64,000 nt of DNA from assembly GCF_014145325.1 (NCBI RefSeq), contig NZ_JACHTF010000004.1, positions 124,001-188,000 on the forward strand, in the 5' to 3' direction. Below are positions 28,692 to 37,496 of this stretch, one piece after another. The DNA comes from Marilutibacter spongiae (GTDB taxonomy: Bacteria > Pseudomonadota > Gammaproteobacteria > Xanthomonadales > Xanthomonadaceae). Under the pieces are notes generated by a model. That model worked only from the letters and a program-made list of their open reading frames with translations, searched no databases and was not told the origin of the DNA. How positions within the stretch are numbered: the stretch's first letter is position 1; every line of letters begins with the position of its first letter. A program made the translations under genes and the position numbers.

Positions 28692-30677
28692 ATGATGAAG
28701 TCGAACGACATGCCTGTTACTTCACCCCGCCGCCGGACCCGCGTCCTGGCCGGGACCGGCCTGGGCACGGCCATCACCACCGTCCTGTCGCTGGCGCTGA
28801 TGGGCCCCGCCCCGGCGGCCCATGCCCAGGACGCGGTGATCACCACCACGCCGCGCCCGGCCCCCATCGTGGTCGGCGTGCCGCGCCGCTCGCGCATCAT
28901 CCTGCGCGGCCGCTCCGGCACCGCGTCCGACGGCAGCACGCCGAGCGCGACGACGATCACCACGCCCGATGCCAGCTTCATCAAGGTGCACTTCGACCAC
29001 TTCGAGCTGCCGGCCGGCGTCGTGCTCGAGGTCTCCAATCCCGAGCGCACCGAGGTCTACCAGTACCGCCAGGGCCAGCTGGACGCGCATACCGTCGACC
29101 CCGGCATGGGCCAGAACGGGGTCAGCAGCTTCTCGGCGATGTCGATCAGCGGCCCCACTGCGGTCCTGCGCCTCGTCGGCGAGGCCACCGAGCCCTGGGC
29201 GAGCCGCCACAGCGTGGACATCTCCAGTTACCTGGAGGGCTACCCCGAGGACATGCTGCCGGAACTGCAGAGCGAGGGCCTGCTGTCGGCCAGCGGCGAC
29301 GTCGGCGCGACCTCGATCTGCGGCAGCGACGACAAGCGACCGGTCGCCTGCTATGTCGACAGCGACCCCGACGCCTACGACCGCTCGCGCCCGGTCGGGC
29401 GCATGCTCAGCAGCGGCGGCAGCCTCTGCACGGTGTGGCGCGTGGGTCCGGACAACCGCCTGTTCACCAACAACCACTGCATCTCCACCCAGGCCGGCGT
29501 CAGCGGCGCCGAGTTCTGGTTCAACTACCAGCAGGCCAGCTGCAGCAACACCGCGACCGCCACGGTGACCAAGGTGACCGGCAACCAGATGCTGCGCACC
29601 GACGAGGCGCTGGACTACACCCTGTTCACCGTCAACGACTTCGCCTCGCTCGCGTCCTTCGGCTACCTCGGCCTGGACGTCGGCGCGCTTTCGGTCGGCG
29701 ACGGGCTGTTCATCGCCCAGCACCCGGGCGGCCGCAAGAAGGAGCTGGGCGTCAACGACGGCAGCGCGGCCTGCACCATCAAGACCACGAACGGCTCGGG
29801 CACCAGCGGCAGCCCGGGCAGCGACATCGGTTACACCTGCGACACCGAGGGGGGCAGTTCGGGTTCGCCGGTGATCTCGCGGGCGTCGAACAAGGTCATC
29901 GCCCTGCACCACCTGGGCGGCTGCAACAACCAGGGCGCGAAGATCTCGCGCATCTGGCCGCAGGTCGCCAGCTACTTCAACAACCAGGTCCCCGATGGCG
30001 ACAACGGCGGCGGTACCGACCCCGATCCGGATCCGACGCCCGGCACGCTGCAGAAGGGCGTGCCGGTCAGCGCCGGCGGCGCGCAGGGCTCGGAGACCCG
30101 CTACACCCTGACGGTCCCCGCCGGTGCCAGCAACCTGGCCTTCACCACCAGCGGCGGCAGCGGCGACGCCGACCTGTACGTCCGCTTCGGTTCGGCCCCG
30201 ACCACCAGCACATACGACTGCCGTCCGTACAAGAGCGGCAATGCCGAGAGCTGCACCTTCGCCAGCCCGCAGGCCGGCACCTGGCACGTGATGCTGCGCG
30301 GTTACAGCGCCTACAGCGGCCTGTCGCTGGTCGCCGACTACGCCACCGGCGGTGGCGGCGGTGGCGCCCCGTGCACCGGCTGTACCGCCTACACCGGTTC
30401 GCTGTCGGGCACCGGCAACACCGCGGTGCAGCCCAACGGCACCTATTACCAGTCCGTCGCGGGTGCGCAGAAGGGCTGGTTGCGCGGTCCCGCCGGGACC
30501 GACTTCGACCTTGAGCTGTACCGCTGGAGCGGCTCGGCCTGGAGCAAGGTGGCGCAGTCGACCAGCGCCACCAGCGAGGAGTCGATCAGCTACAACGGCA
30601 CCGCCGGCTACTACTACTGGCGCGTGGTCTCCTACGACGGCAGCGGCAGCTACAGCGTCTGGCTGGACACGCCCTGA
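28692..30677 (+). CDS. Secreted trypsin-like (S1) serine protease with two C-terminal PPC-type domains
   Basis: A 661-residue exported protease. Order: signal peptide (to about residue 45, GPAPAAHA); N-terminal pro-region of about 180 residues; S1 catalytic domain with His262 (FTNNHC), Asp308 (DEALDYTLF) and Ser390 (GGSSGSPV), and paired Cys; linker DPDPDPTPG; PPC domain (about 455-555) nearly identical to that of the S8 protease; a second, different beta-rich PPC-like domain (about 565-661, ending YSVWLDTP). The catalytic region resembles lysyl-endopeptidase-type S1 enzymes of Lysobacter. ATG codons at 28692 and 28695 are both possible after AGGGAGA. A Clp-type site upstream suggests catabolite or c-di-GMP-linked control. 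Confidence 0.9.
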   Translation: MMKSNDMPVTSPRRRTRVLAGTGLGTAITTVLSLALMGPAPAAHAQDAVITTTPRPAPIVVGVPRRSRIILRGRSGTASDGSTPSATTITTPDASFIKVHFDHFELPAGVVLEVSNPERTEVYQYRQGQLDAHTVDPGMGQNGVSSFSAMSISGPTAVLRLVGEATEPWASRHSVDISSYLEGYPEDMLPELQSEGLLSASGDVGATSICGSDDKRPVACYVDSDPDAYDRSRPVGRMLSSGGSLCTVWRVGPDNRLFTNNHCISTQAGVSGAEFWFNYQQASCSNTATATVTKVTGNQMLRTDEALDYTLFTVNDFASLASFGYLGLDVGALSVGDGLFIAQHPGGRKKELGVNDGSAACTIKTTNGSGTSGSPGSDIGYTCDTEGGSSGSPVISRASNKVIALHHLGGCNNQGAKISRIWPQVASYFNNQVPDGDNGGGTDPDPDPTPGTLQKGVPVSAGGAQGSETRYTLTVPAGASNLAFTTSGGSGDADLYVRFGSAPTTSTYDCRPYKSGNAESCTFASPQAGTWHVMLRGYSAYSGLSLVADYATGGGGGGAPCTGCTAYTGSLSGTGNTAVQPNGTYYQSVAGAQKGWLRGPAGTDFDLELYRWSGSAWSKVAQSTSATSEESISYNGTAGYYYWRVVSYDGSGSYSVWLDTP

Positions 30678-30700
30678 TCGGCACGCATCCGCGTCCATCC

Positions 30701-30735
30701 GCCACGAGCCCCGGTTGCGCGCCGGGGTTCGTGGC
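30701..30735 (+). terminator. Hairpin terminator after the S1 protease
   Basis: 14-bp arms GCCACGAGCCCCGG (30701-30714) and CCGGGGTTCGTGGC (30722-30735), one wobble pair, 7-nt loop. There is no long T-run, so termination is probable rather than certain. The end of the convergent gene at 30771 is close. Confidence 0.5.
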
Positions 30736-30770
30736 ATGCGGGACCGGGCGCGGCGCCATCGACCCTCGAT

Positions 30771-31199
30771 TCACGGCTTGCAGGTCGCGTACGGCGAGGC
30801 GTCGACCAGCTTCTGATGGCGTGGCGAAAGTGGCGGGCCTCCCTTCCAGCCGCGATCGAAACCGTCCACGCGCAGGGTGTGCGGCACTTCGTCCTCATTG
30901 AACAGGAACACCAGCGGCCGCTCGCTGCCGGTGTAGGGAAAGACCGCCCGCGCGATGCCCTCGTAGCTGGGCCCGAAATAGGTCCAGCTGACGTCCGGGT
31001 GGCTCACGCGATCGGTCTGCCCATCCACCGTGATCGCCAGGCCATCGGTGGCGACCACGATGCGGGGGCCGGCGCTACAGTCGCCGGCAGGACCATAGGT
31101 ACCAAAGGCCTGGGCGAAACTGCTGGCCGGCAAGGGCGCCTCGGCATGCGCCAGGGGCGCCAGCACCAGGACGGCGAGGGCGAGCAACGGACAGGTCAT
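30771..31199 (-). CDS. Hypothetical secreted protein
   Basis: A 142-residue protein with a signal peptide (MTCPLLALAVLVLAPLAHA), then a small beta-rich domain with two Cys (DCSAGP and the C-terminal TCKP). I do not recognise the family. ATG 31199 is chosen because the signal peptide starts there; the upstream frame runs into repeat DNA. It is convergent with the S1 protease. Confidence 0.65.
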   Translation of the reverse strand: MTCPLLALAVLVLAPLAHAEAPLPASSFAQAFGTYGPAGDCSAGPRIVVATDGLAITVDGQTDRVSHPDVSWTYFGPSYEGIARAVFPYTGSERPLVFLFNEDEVPHTLRVDGFDRGWKGGPPLSPRHQKLVDASPYATCKP

Positions 31200-31359
31200 G
31201 ACAGCCGCCGGGCGCGGGGTCGTGTCGACGAGAACGCGGGGCTCCGGACGCAGCGGACACGCTGCGCGGACGCCCGCGGGGCGGAGGCGTGACACAGGAC
31301 TCGAGGGGCGGGGTCGCCGCGTTCGCCGGAATGCTGGCCGGGGTGTCGCGCCGGGCGCT

Positions 31360-31387
31360 GGGTTTTGCTGCGCGCAGCCCATCCTAC
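31360..31387 (-). repeat. Half copy of the 90-bp repeat
   Basis: GGGTTTTGCTGCGCGCAGCCCATCCTAC matches only the last third of the reversed element. Confidence 0.6.
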
Positions 31388-31442
31388 GACGGTCTGTCTG
31401 GGCACAAGGCAAGATCAAAAGCTTCCGCCCATTGGGCGGGTC

Positions 31443-31462
31443 CCTTTTGTCTTGTCAAAAGG
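31443..31462. repeat. CCTTTTG/CAAAAGG hairpin segment of a probable dispersed repeat
   Basis: Perfect 7-bp inverted repeat with a 6-nt loop, followed by GAACCAAAACCG. Similar stretches are common in Xanthomonadaceae intergenic DNA from memory; only one copy lies in this window. Confidence 0.35.
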
Positions 31463-31674
31463 AACCAAAACCGCCGGCTCCATCGGCCGCCGGTCCGGCT
31501 TCGCCGCACCGGTCCCCTGTGCTCCTCGGTCATGGCGGCACGGCGCCCAAACTCGCTTCGCTCAAACAAGGGCGCCTCTTCGGCCGCCACGCCCTGTGGT
31601 GCTCGGCGGCCTCAAAGTCGCGAAGATCAAGATCAACGGCAACGGCAACACGCCACTTGGCTAGCCTTAGCCTT

Positions 31675-31764
31675 GTAGGGTGGGTAGAGCCGAAAGCGAA
31701 ACCCACCGTCGGGTGGCGCATACACGATGAAATGATGGGTTTTGCTTCGCGCTACCCATCCTAC
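31675..31764 (-). repeat. 90-bp palindromic dispersed repeat, copy 3
   Basis: Reversed relative to copies 1-2: starts GTAGGGTGGGTAGAGCCGAA and ends GCGCTACCCATCCTAC. The middle is more diverged than in the other copies. Confidence 0.8.
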
Positions 31765-31787
31765 GGTTCCGCATCCCACCCCGCCGC

Positions 31788-31877
31788 GTAGGGTGGGTAG
31801 AGCCAAAGGCGAAACCCACCATCGCGAAATTGCACGCACGACGAAAGATGGGTTTCGCTTCGCGCTACCCCTCCTAC
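31788..31877 (-). repeat. 90-bp palindromic dispersed repeat, copy 4
   Basis: Same orientation as copy 3 and 23 nt after it, the same spacing as between copies 1 and 2. It starts GTAGGGTGGGTAGAGCCAAA and ends CTACCCCTCCTAC. Confidence 0.8.
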
Positions 31878-32111
31878 GGTGCTGACCAAGGGTGGATCGG
31901 TCGCCCACGCCGGCTCTCGACACCACAGTCGCAGAATCCGAACAGATAAGGGCGCAATAGGCAAAGCGCATTGCGCCGGCCCGCTGGCGCAGGCGCACGA
32001 GGCGGCTCGAAAGACGGGTTCCCGGCGTGCGCCGGGATGATGGCTGGGAAGTCGCGTTGGGCGTTGGGTCTTGCGCCAGCGCCTCGAACGGGCGAACGGT
32101 CCGGAACGCAA

Positions 32112-32135
32112 ACGGCCCACCTTGCGGCGGGCCGT
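32112..32135 (-). terminator. Candidate terminator of rpmB-rpmG
   Basis: On the minus strand ACGGCCC/GGGCCGT arms enclose a GC-rich loop and are followed by TTTGCGTT. It lies about 70 nt after the rpmG stop. A second perfect hairpin ATCCCGGC/GCCGGGAT (32140-32159) lies between. Confidence 0.45.
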
Positions 32136-32206
32136 CTGGATCCCGGCCTTCGCCGGGATGACGCATTGGAAAAGGCGCTTCCGCTATGCGGACCCGCGCC
32201 AATGCA

Positions 32207-32371
32207 TCACTTGATCTTGCCTTCCTTGTACATCACGTGCTTGCGGACGACGGGATCGTACTTCTTGATCTCCATCTTGGCAGGCGTGTTCTTCTTGTTC
32301 TTGTCGGTGGTGTAGAAGTGGCCGGTGCCGGCCGAGGAGATCAGGCGGATCTTGTCGCGCTTGGAAGCCAT
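32207..32371 (-). CDS. rpmG: 50S ribosomal protein L33
   Basis: A 54-residue ribosomal protein: [20 protein letters not shown] at the start, then [16 protein letters not shown] and the end VMYKEGKIK. This is the Cys-free L33 form, which binds no zinc. It follows rpmB by 13 nt as in most gammaproteobacteria. Confidence 0.97.
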   Translation of the reverse strand: MASKRDKIRLISSAGTGHFYTTDKNKKNTPAKMEIKKYDPVVRKHVMYKEGKIK

Positions 32372-32384
32372 GGTTCAGTCCTCC

Positions 32385-32621
32385 TCAGACCTTTTCGCCG
32401 CGTGCGCGGAGATCGGCCAGGACGGCGTCGATGCCGTTCTTGTCGATGGTGCGCAGGGCCTTGGTGGAAATACGCAGCTTCACCCAGCGGTTCTCGCTGG
32501 CAACCCAGAACCGGCGCTCGTGCAGGTTGGGCATGAAACGGCGGCGGGTCTTGTTCATGGCATGCGAGACGTTGTTGCCGGTCGTCGTACGCTTGCCGGT
32601 GACTTGGCACACTCGGGACAT
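32385..32621 (-). CDS. rpmB: 50S ribosomal protein L28
   Basis: A 78-residue ribosomal protein: [38 protein letters not shown] and [16 protein letters not shown] are all typical for L28. It is the first gene of the rpmB-rpmG operon. The open frame extends upstream, but family alignment fixes the start at 32621. Confidence 0.97.
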   Translation of the reverse strand: MSRVCQVTGKRTTTGNNVSHAMNKTRRRFMPNLHERRFWVASENRWVKLRISTKALRTIDKNGIDAVLADLRARGEKV

Positions 32622-32837
32622 TACGCACCTCGTAATCTGTTTTCGCGGACGGATCCGCAAAACGCTTGATGATGCTTCCCTTGGCCAGGGAGGCGGCGGC
32701 CCCAGCGCCGACCGGCCGGGCCGGGGCGATGCGCGATACGGGAGGGTGGACAGCACCGCTGCCTGGCGGTGGCCGGAATCGCGCTTCCGGACCACCCGGC
32801 GGGGTCGGAAAGACCTGCCGGACACAGCGAGCCGGGC

Positions 32838-32866
32838 ATTATGCACGCCTGCGAGCCGCCGCGCAA
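32838..32866 (-). promoter_or_regulatory. Promoter of rpmB-rpmG
   Basis: On the minus strand TTGCGC (32866-32861), 17-nt spacer, CATAAT (32843-32838). The predicted start near 32830 gives a leader of about 210 nt before rpmB. Confidence 0.6.
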
Positions 32867-32906
32867 GACTTATCCACAAGCCGGGGCGCGCCGGAGCGCG
32901 GCTGTC

Positions 32907-34727
32907 TCAGCCCGCGGCGCGGCCGTCGTCGCTCGCCGCCGCACGGGTCTCGGCGATCCAGCGCCGCACCTCGGCCTCCAGCACCGGCAGGGGCAGCGAG
33001 CCCTGGCGCAGGATCGCGTCGTGGAAGGCCTTCACGTCGAAGTCCGCGCCCAGCTCGCGCTCGGCCTCGGCGCGCAGCTTGACGATGGCGATCTCGCCGA
33101 GCTTGTAGCTCAGGGCCTGGCCGGGCCAGGAAATGTAGCGGTCCACCTCGGTGGTGACTTCGTGCTCACTCAGCGCGGTGCGGTCGCGCAGGTAGGCCTG
33201 GGCCTGTTCGCGGGTCCAGCCCTGGGCATGCACGCCGGTGTCGATGACCAGGCGGCAGGCCCGCCACATCTCGTAGGTCAGGCGGCCGAACTCTTCGTAC
33301 GGGGTCTGGTAGATGCCCATCTCCTGGCCCAGTTTCTCGGTGTACAGGGCCCAGCCCTCGCCGTAGGCGGAGATGTAGGACTCGCGCCGGAACGCGGGCT
33401 GCCCGGTCTGTTCCCCGGCGAGCGCACCCTGCAGGGCATGGCCGGGCGAGGCCTCGTGCAGGGTCAGCGCGGGCAGGTTGTACAGCGGACGCGACGGCAG
33501 GTCGTAGGTGTTGACCCAGTAGGTGCCCTTGCCGCCGCGCCCGGCGGTCCAGAACGGGGCGATGTCGTCGGGGACCGGGACGATCGTGAAGCGGCCGCGC
33601 GGCAGGGTGCCGATGAACTTGCCGACCTCGCCGTCGACGCGCTTGGCGATCCACGCCGCGCGGTCGAGCAGGCCCTGCGGGGTGGTGGCGTAGAAGCGCG
33701 GATCGGTACGCAGGAAATGCAGGAAGGCCGGGAACACGGCTTGCCCGGCCGGTGGCTCGAAACCGCTGCGCGCGATGACCGCGTCCATCTGCGCCTGGAT
33801 CCGTGCGACTTCGGCCAGGCCGATGGCGTGGATCTCCCCGGGCGACAGGTCCAGGGTGGTGTAGCGACGGATCTGCTGCCGGTACCAGGCCTCGCCCCCG
33901 GGCATCCGCGACGCGCCCAGGGTGGTGCGGGCGCGCGGCACGTACTCGTCGCGGAAGAACGCCAGCAAGGACCTAAAGGCCGGCACCACGCGATCGCGGA
34001 TGGCCGCGCGGGCCGCCTCGCGCAGGCGTGCCTGCTCGGCCGCGGGGATGCGCGCGGGCAGGTCGCGGAACGGCGCGTAGACGTTGGCCTGCTCCGGGTC
34101 GTCCAGCTCGGCGGTGGCCGCGATGGAGGCATCGCGGCCGTCGAGCACGGCGCGCGGGACACTGAAACCCCGGTCGAGGCCGGCCCGCATGTTGGCGATC
34201 TGCGCATCGAAATAACGCGGCACGTCGTCCAGCCGCGCGATGTAGGCCTCCGCCTCGTCGACATCCTCGAAGCGGGTGCGCGCCATGAAGCCCAGGTTCG
34301 ACCAGAACGAGGAATCGGAGTTGAAGGGCATCTCGTACCCGCGCAGGCGGACCTCGGCGGCCAGGTTCTCCACCTGCGGCCGGTACACGGCCAGGTTGAG
34401 GCGGTTCGCCTCGGACAGGGCCTGCACGTCGAGCGCGTCGAGCTGCGCCAGCACGTCTTCCCAGACCGCCAGGCGCGCCTGCTGGCTGGCCGCGTCGACC
34501 GAGGGCATGCGGCGGTTGGCCGCGGCACCCTCGCTGTCTTCGTCGGCGCCGCCGGACTGGCGCTGGCGCCAGTCCCATTCGCGGCTGTAGATGGCCTCGA
34601 AGCGGGCGTCGACGGTCGAGGGCGCCGGGGCCTCGCGGGCCGCGGCTGGCGCCGCGGCGCCCGCGACGCAGGGGGCGAGCGAAAGGGCGAGGCACAACGG
34701 CGCGAGGGCCAGGGCAGCAGGACGCAT
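32907..34727 (-). CDS. DUF885 family secreted metallohydrolase/peptidase
   Basis: A 606-residue exported protein with a signal peptide (to about residue 24, SLAPCVAGA). The DUF885 core holds the metal motif LHEASPGHALQ (HExxxGH), GEGWALYTEKLGQEMG and the closing YISWPGQALSYKLGEI, a well-conserved DUF885 signature. The family is expected to be periplasmic zinc peptidases; the substrate is unknown. ATG 34727 starts the signal peptide; an in-frame ATG 15 codons upstream is less likely. Confidence 0.88.
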   Translation of the reverse strand: MRPAALALAPLCLALSLAPCVAGAAAPAAAREAPAPSTVDARFEAIYSREWDWRQRQSGGADEDSEGAAANRRMPSVDAASQQARLAVWEDVLAQLDALDVQALSEANRLNLAVYRPQVENLAAEVRLRGYEMPFNSDSSFWSNLGFMARTRFEDVDEAEAYIARLDDVPRYFDAQIANMRAGLDRGFSVPRAVLDGRDASIAATAELDDPEQANVYAPFRDLPARIPAAEQARLREAARAAIRDRVVPAFRSLLAFFRDEYVPRARTTLGASRMPGGEAWYRQQIRRYTTLDLSPGEIHAIGLAEVARIQAQMDAVIARSGFEPPAGQAVFPAFLHFLRTDPRFYATTPQGLLDRAAWIAKRVDGEVGKFIGTLPRGRFTIVPVPDDIAPFWTAGRGGKGTYWVNTYDLPSRPLYNLPALTLHEASPGHALQGALAGEQTGQPAFRRESYISAYGEGWALYTEKLGQEMGIYQTPYEEFGRLTYEMWRACRLVIDTGVHAQGWTREQAQAYLRDRTALSEHEVTTEVDRYISWPGQALSYKLGEIAIVKLRAEAERELGADFDVKAFHDAILRQGSLPLPVLEAEVRRWIAETRAAASDDGRAAG

Positions 34728-34810
34728 GGGCGATCGGGTGTCGGTGGCGGGAACGCCCGATTCTCGCATCCCCGACCCGCCGCGGCTGTGCGCGCCCGGG
34801 CGCGTCGCGC

Positions 34811-35149
34811 TCAGTGGGTGGCGCGGTCGCGGTGCCAGCCGCGGTGGCGGATGTCCAGGTACAGGCTGTAGGCAGCGGTGAAGGACGGGAACAGGTTCTG
34901 GATCACGCCGACCGCGTCCTGCTTCTGCGAGAACAGGAAGTAGCTCAGCGTCATCGCGCTGCCGAGCAGGCTCATGTACCAGAACAGGCGCGGGATCACC
35001 GGCTTGCCGTGCTTGCGCGAGGCGACGAACTGCACGAGCCAGCGGCCGCCGAACATGGTCGCGCCGGTCAGGCCGATCAGTTTCCAGGGCGACATGTACA
35101 GGCCGGTCCACTCGAGCCAGACGATCGGTTGGTTCATGAAGTCGCCCAT
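34811..35149 (-). CDS. LAB_N (lipid-A-disaccharide synthase N-terminal domain) membrane protein
   Basis: A 112-residue inner-membrane protein with about three helices (WKLIGLTGATMFGGRWLVQF, LFWYMSLLGSAMTLSYFLF, VIQNLFPSFTAAYSLYLD). It consists only of the pfam LAB_N domain, without the LpxB glycosyltransferase part. Stand-alone LAB_N proteins are usually encoded with a GT2 enzyme acting on polyprenyl phosphate, and that gene lies 4 nt upstream here. The role in lipid A or lipid-linked sugar handling is inferred. Confidence 0.85.
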   Translation of the reverse strand: MGDFMNQPIVWLEWTGLYMSPWKLIGLTGATMFGGRWLVQFVASRKHGKPVIPRLFWYMSLLGSAMTLSYFLFSQKQDAVGVIQNLFPSFTAAYSLYLDIRHRGWHRDRATH

Positions 35150-35153
35150 GCGT

Positions 35154-35882
35154 TCAGACCTCCTCGGTGCGGGTCACCTTGCCGCGCTTGATCAGCCAGG
35201 CCACGCCGCGAAGGTCGCTGATCCCGACCAGGGCGCGATTGAGGTTGTTGTACTTGGACACGCCGGCGGTGCGGTGGCGGTGGTTGACCGGCACGCTGAC
35301 GGTCTTCCAGCCGGCGCGCTGCATCAGCGCGGGCAGGTAGCGGTGCATGTGGTCGAAATGCGGCAGTTCCAGGAACGCGGCGCGCTCGAAGAGCTTGATC
35401 CCGCAGCCGGTGTCGGGCGTGTCGTCGCGCAGCATGCGGGCGCGGATCGCATTGGCCCACTTCGAGGCCCAGCGCTTGCTGCCGCTGTCCTGGCGGTCGA
35501 CCCGCCAGCCGGCGAACAGACGCGTGTCGGGGTCGGCGCGGTCGCGCTCGGCGAGCAGCCTCGGGATGTCGGCCGGATCGTTCTGGCCGTCGCCGTCCAG
35601 GGTGGCGATCCATTCCCCGCGCGCGGCCTTGATCCCGTTGCGCACGGCGGTGCTCTGGCCGCTCTGGGTGACGTGGTGGATGACGCGCAGCTCGGGGACC
35701 TCGGCCTTGAGCGCGCGCAGCACGTCGAGGGTGTCGTCGCGTGAATGGTCGTCGACGTAGATGATCTCGAAGGGCACCACGCCGCGCAGGGCGGCGGTGA
35801 TCTCGTGGACCAGCGGGGCGGCATTGTCGCGCTCGTTGAACACGGGCACGACGACGGAAAGCGAAGGAAGGGTCGGCGTCAT
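35154..35882 (-). CDS. Family 2 glycosyltransferase (dolichol-phosphate mannosyltransferase/ArnC-like)
   Basis: A 242-residue GT-A enzyme without C-terminal membrane helices. Motifs: LSVVVPVFNERDNAAPLV, IYVDDHSRDDT, TLDGDGQNDPADIPRLL (the DxD of the DPM class) and the acceptor-side RHRTAGVSKYNN. It probably moves a sugar from a nucleotide sugar to undecaprenyl phosphate. Together with the LAB_N protein and the epimerase gene upstream it forms a small lipid/sugar module. Confidence 0.88.
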   Translation of the reverse strand: MTPTLPSLSVVVPVFNERDNAAPLVHEITAALRGVVPFEIIYVDDHSRDDTLDVLRALKAEVPELRVIHHVTQSGQSTAVRNGIKAARGEWIATLDGDGQNDPADIPRLLAERDRADPDTRLFAGWRVDRQDSGSKRWASKWANAIRARMLRDDTPDTGCGIKLFERAAFLELPHFDHMHRYLPALMQRAGWKTVSVPVNHRHRTAGVSKYNNLNRALVGISDLRGVAWLIKRGKVTRTEEV

Positions 35883-36011
35883 GGTCGGGGGTGTTGTCCG
35901 TGGGCGTTGGCACGGGGAGGGCCGCGGTCGCGGCTGGCGCTCATCCTACTCCGGCGGGGGCCGGGAAGCCGAGCGGCGCCGGGTGCCGCCGGGGTGGGCG
36001 GCAGGCGGGGT

Positions 36012-37004
36012 TCAGGCGCGGTCGCCGAAGTAGTCGCGGCACCAGTCCACGACCCGTGGCAGGCCGACCTCGATCGAGGTGCCCGGCTCGAAGCCCAGGG
36101 CCTCCCGCGCGCGCGCGGTATCGGCCATGGTCTCGACCATGTCGCCGGGTTGCATGGGCTTGTACACCTTCTGCGCCTCGCGGCCGGCAGCCTGCGCGAT
36201 CACCTCGATGAAGCGCTCCAGCTCGACCGGGGTATGGTTGCCCAGGTTGAACACGCGATGCGGCGGCACGCCATTGACGCAGGCCGGCGGCGGGTGGTCG
36301 AGCGCGGCCAGCACGCCGGCGACGATGTCCTCGACCCAGGTGAAGTCGCGGCGCATCCGGCCGTTGTTGAACACGTCGATCGGGCGTCCGGCCAGCACCG
36401 CGCGGGAGAACAGCAGCGGCGCCATGTCCGGTCGGCCCCAGGGCCCGTAGACGGTGAAGAAGCGCAGGCCGGTGGCGCGCAGGCCGTAGAGCTGGGCATA
36501 GGTGTAGCCCATCAGTTCGTTGGCCGCCTTGGTCGCCGCGTACAGCGAACGCGGCTTGTCGATGCGCTGGTCCTCGGAGAACGGCGGGGTCGCCGAATCG
36601 CCGTAGACGGACGACGAGCTGGCGTACACCAGGTGCTCGACGTGGCGGTGGCGACACAGTTCCAGCAGGTTGACGAAGCCGGCCAGGTTGCTGTCGACGT
36701 AGTCGTGCGGATGCGTGAGGGAGTAGCGCACGCCGGCCTGGGCGGCGAGGTTCACCACGCGCACGAAGCCGAACTCCTCGAACAGCCGGGCCAGGCCGTC
36801 GCGGTCGCCCAGGTCGAGCGTGCGGATCTCCACGTCCGGGCACAGCGCGGCGACGCGGTCGTGCTTGAGCCGGGGGTCGTAATAGGCGTTGAAATTGTCC
36901 AGGCCGACGACGGCCTCGCCGCGCGCGCGCAACGCGCGGCAGACGTAGGCGCCGATGAAGCCGGCGGCGCCGGTGACCAGGACGGGGGGCGGGGTGTCGT
37001 TCAT
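36012..37004 (-). CDS. NAD-dependent nucleotide-sugar epimerase (UDP-glucuronate 4-epimerase-like)
   Basis: A 330-residue extended short-chain dehydrogenase. It has the Rossmann motif VTGAAGFIGAYV near the N-terminus, the catalytic SSS and YAATK (Tyr-x-x-x-Lys) motifs, RFFTVYGPWGRPDMA and DFTWVEDIV, which fits the GalE/CapI group acting on UDP-glucuronate. The start is fixed by the Rossmann motif and by a 4-nt overlap with the gene upstream. It probably supplies a sugar for surface polysaccharide or lipid modification. Confidence 0.88.
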   Translation of the reverse strand: MNDTPPPVLVTGAAGFIGAYVCRALRARGEAVVGLDNFNAYYDPRLKHDRVAALCPDVEIRTLDLGDRDGLARLFEEFGFVRVVNLAAQAGVRYSLTHPHDYVDSNLAGFVNLLELCRHRHVEHLVYASSSSVYGDSATPPFSEDQRIDKPRSLYAATKAANELMGYTYAQLYGLRATGLRFFTVYGPWGRPDMAPLLFSRAVLAGRPIDVFNNGRMRRDFTWVEDIVAGVLAALDHPPPACVNGVPPHRVFNLGNHTPVELERFIEVIAQAAGREAQKVYKPMQPGDMVETMADTARAREALGFEPGTSIEVGLPRVVDWCRDYFGDRA

Positions 37005-37471
37005 GGCAGCTCGTGGCGGCCGGCCTTCGGGCCGGCGTCGGGATGGATGTCGAAGGCCAGCGACAGGCGCAGCCGCGCCGCCGCTTCGCACAGCCATGTG
37101 CTCAATTCGAAGCCGAAGCTCTCGCCGGCGGACAGGCCCACCGCCAGCTCGCAGCGTCCGCCCTCGCCCGCCAGTGCCTGCAGCGCGGGCTGGTGCGGCG
37201 CCAGGCGATCGAGCTGCCGGCGCATGAAGGCCTCGAAAGACTCGTCGGCCCAGGCCCGCGCCGCGCCGGCGGCGGAGCCGTCGTCGGTCAGCGGGGCGGT
37301 GGCGTAGCTGTCGCCGTGGCGACCGGGCAGCGCGGTGCCGTCGGCCGCGCGGCGCGCGTCGCCGGCCGTCCAGCGCCGGCTCGGCCGCAGGCCGATCGCC
37401 TCGAACAGGGGCGCGAGGTCGGCGTGCGGATGGGTGGCGCGCAAGGCCACGCGGTAGCGATACGGGTTCAC
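37001..37471 (-). CDS. DUF4279-like hypothetical protein
   Basis: A 156-residue soluble protein. The start YRYRVALRATHPHADLAPLFEAIGLRPSRRWTAGD and the end LSTWLCEAAARLRLSLAFDIH follow the DUF4279 layout. The function is unknown. Its stop overlaps the epimerase start by 4 nt, so the two are co-translated. Confidence 0.65.
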   Translation of the reverse strand: MNPYRYRVALRATHPHADLAPLFEAIGLRPSRRWTAGDARRAADGTALPGRHGDSYATAPLTDDGSAAGAARAWADESFEAFMRRQLDRLAPHQPALQALAGEGGRCELAVGLSAGESFGFELSTWLCEAAARLRLSLAFDIHPDAGPKAGRHELP

Positions 37472-37496
37472 GACGGCGATCGTTGCGGTGGACGGC

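Larger units (their letters stand above)
31200..32206. other. 1-kb non-coding, repeat-rich region
   Basis: No gene is supported. It holds a half copy (31360-31387) and two full copies of the 90-bp repeat (31675-31764, 31788-31877), a segment with CCTTTTG/CAAAAGG (31443-31462), and two hairpins before rpmG (32112-32135, 32140-32159). Short open frames here are translations of repeats. Confidence 0.65.

Noticed and set aside
31289-31791. Several short open frames after the hypothetical secreted protein
   Set aside because: They cross dispersed repeats and resemble each other and the frames at 58 kb because of the repeat, not because of common protein ancestry.
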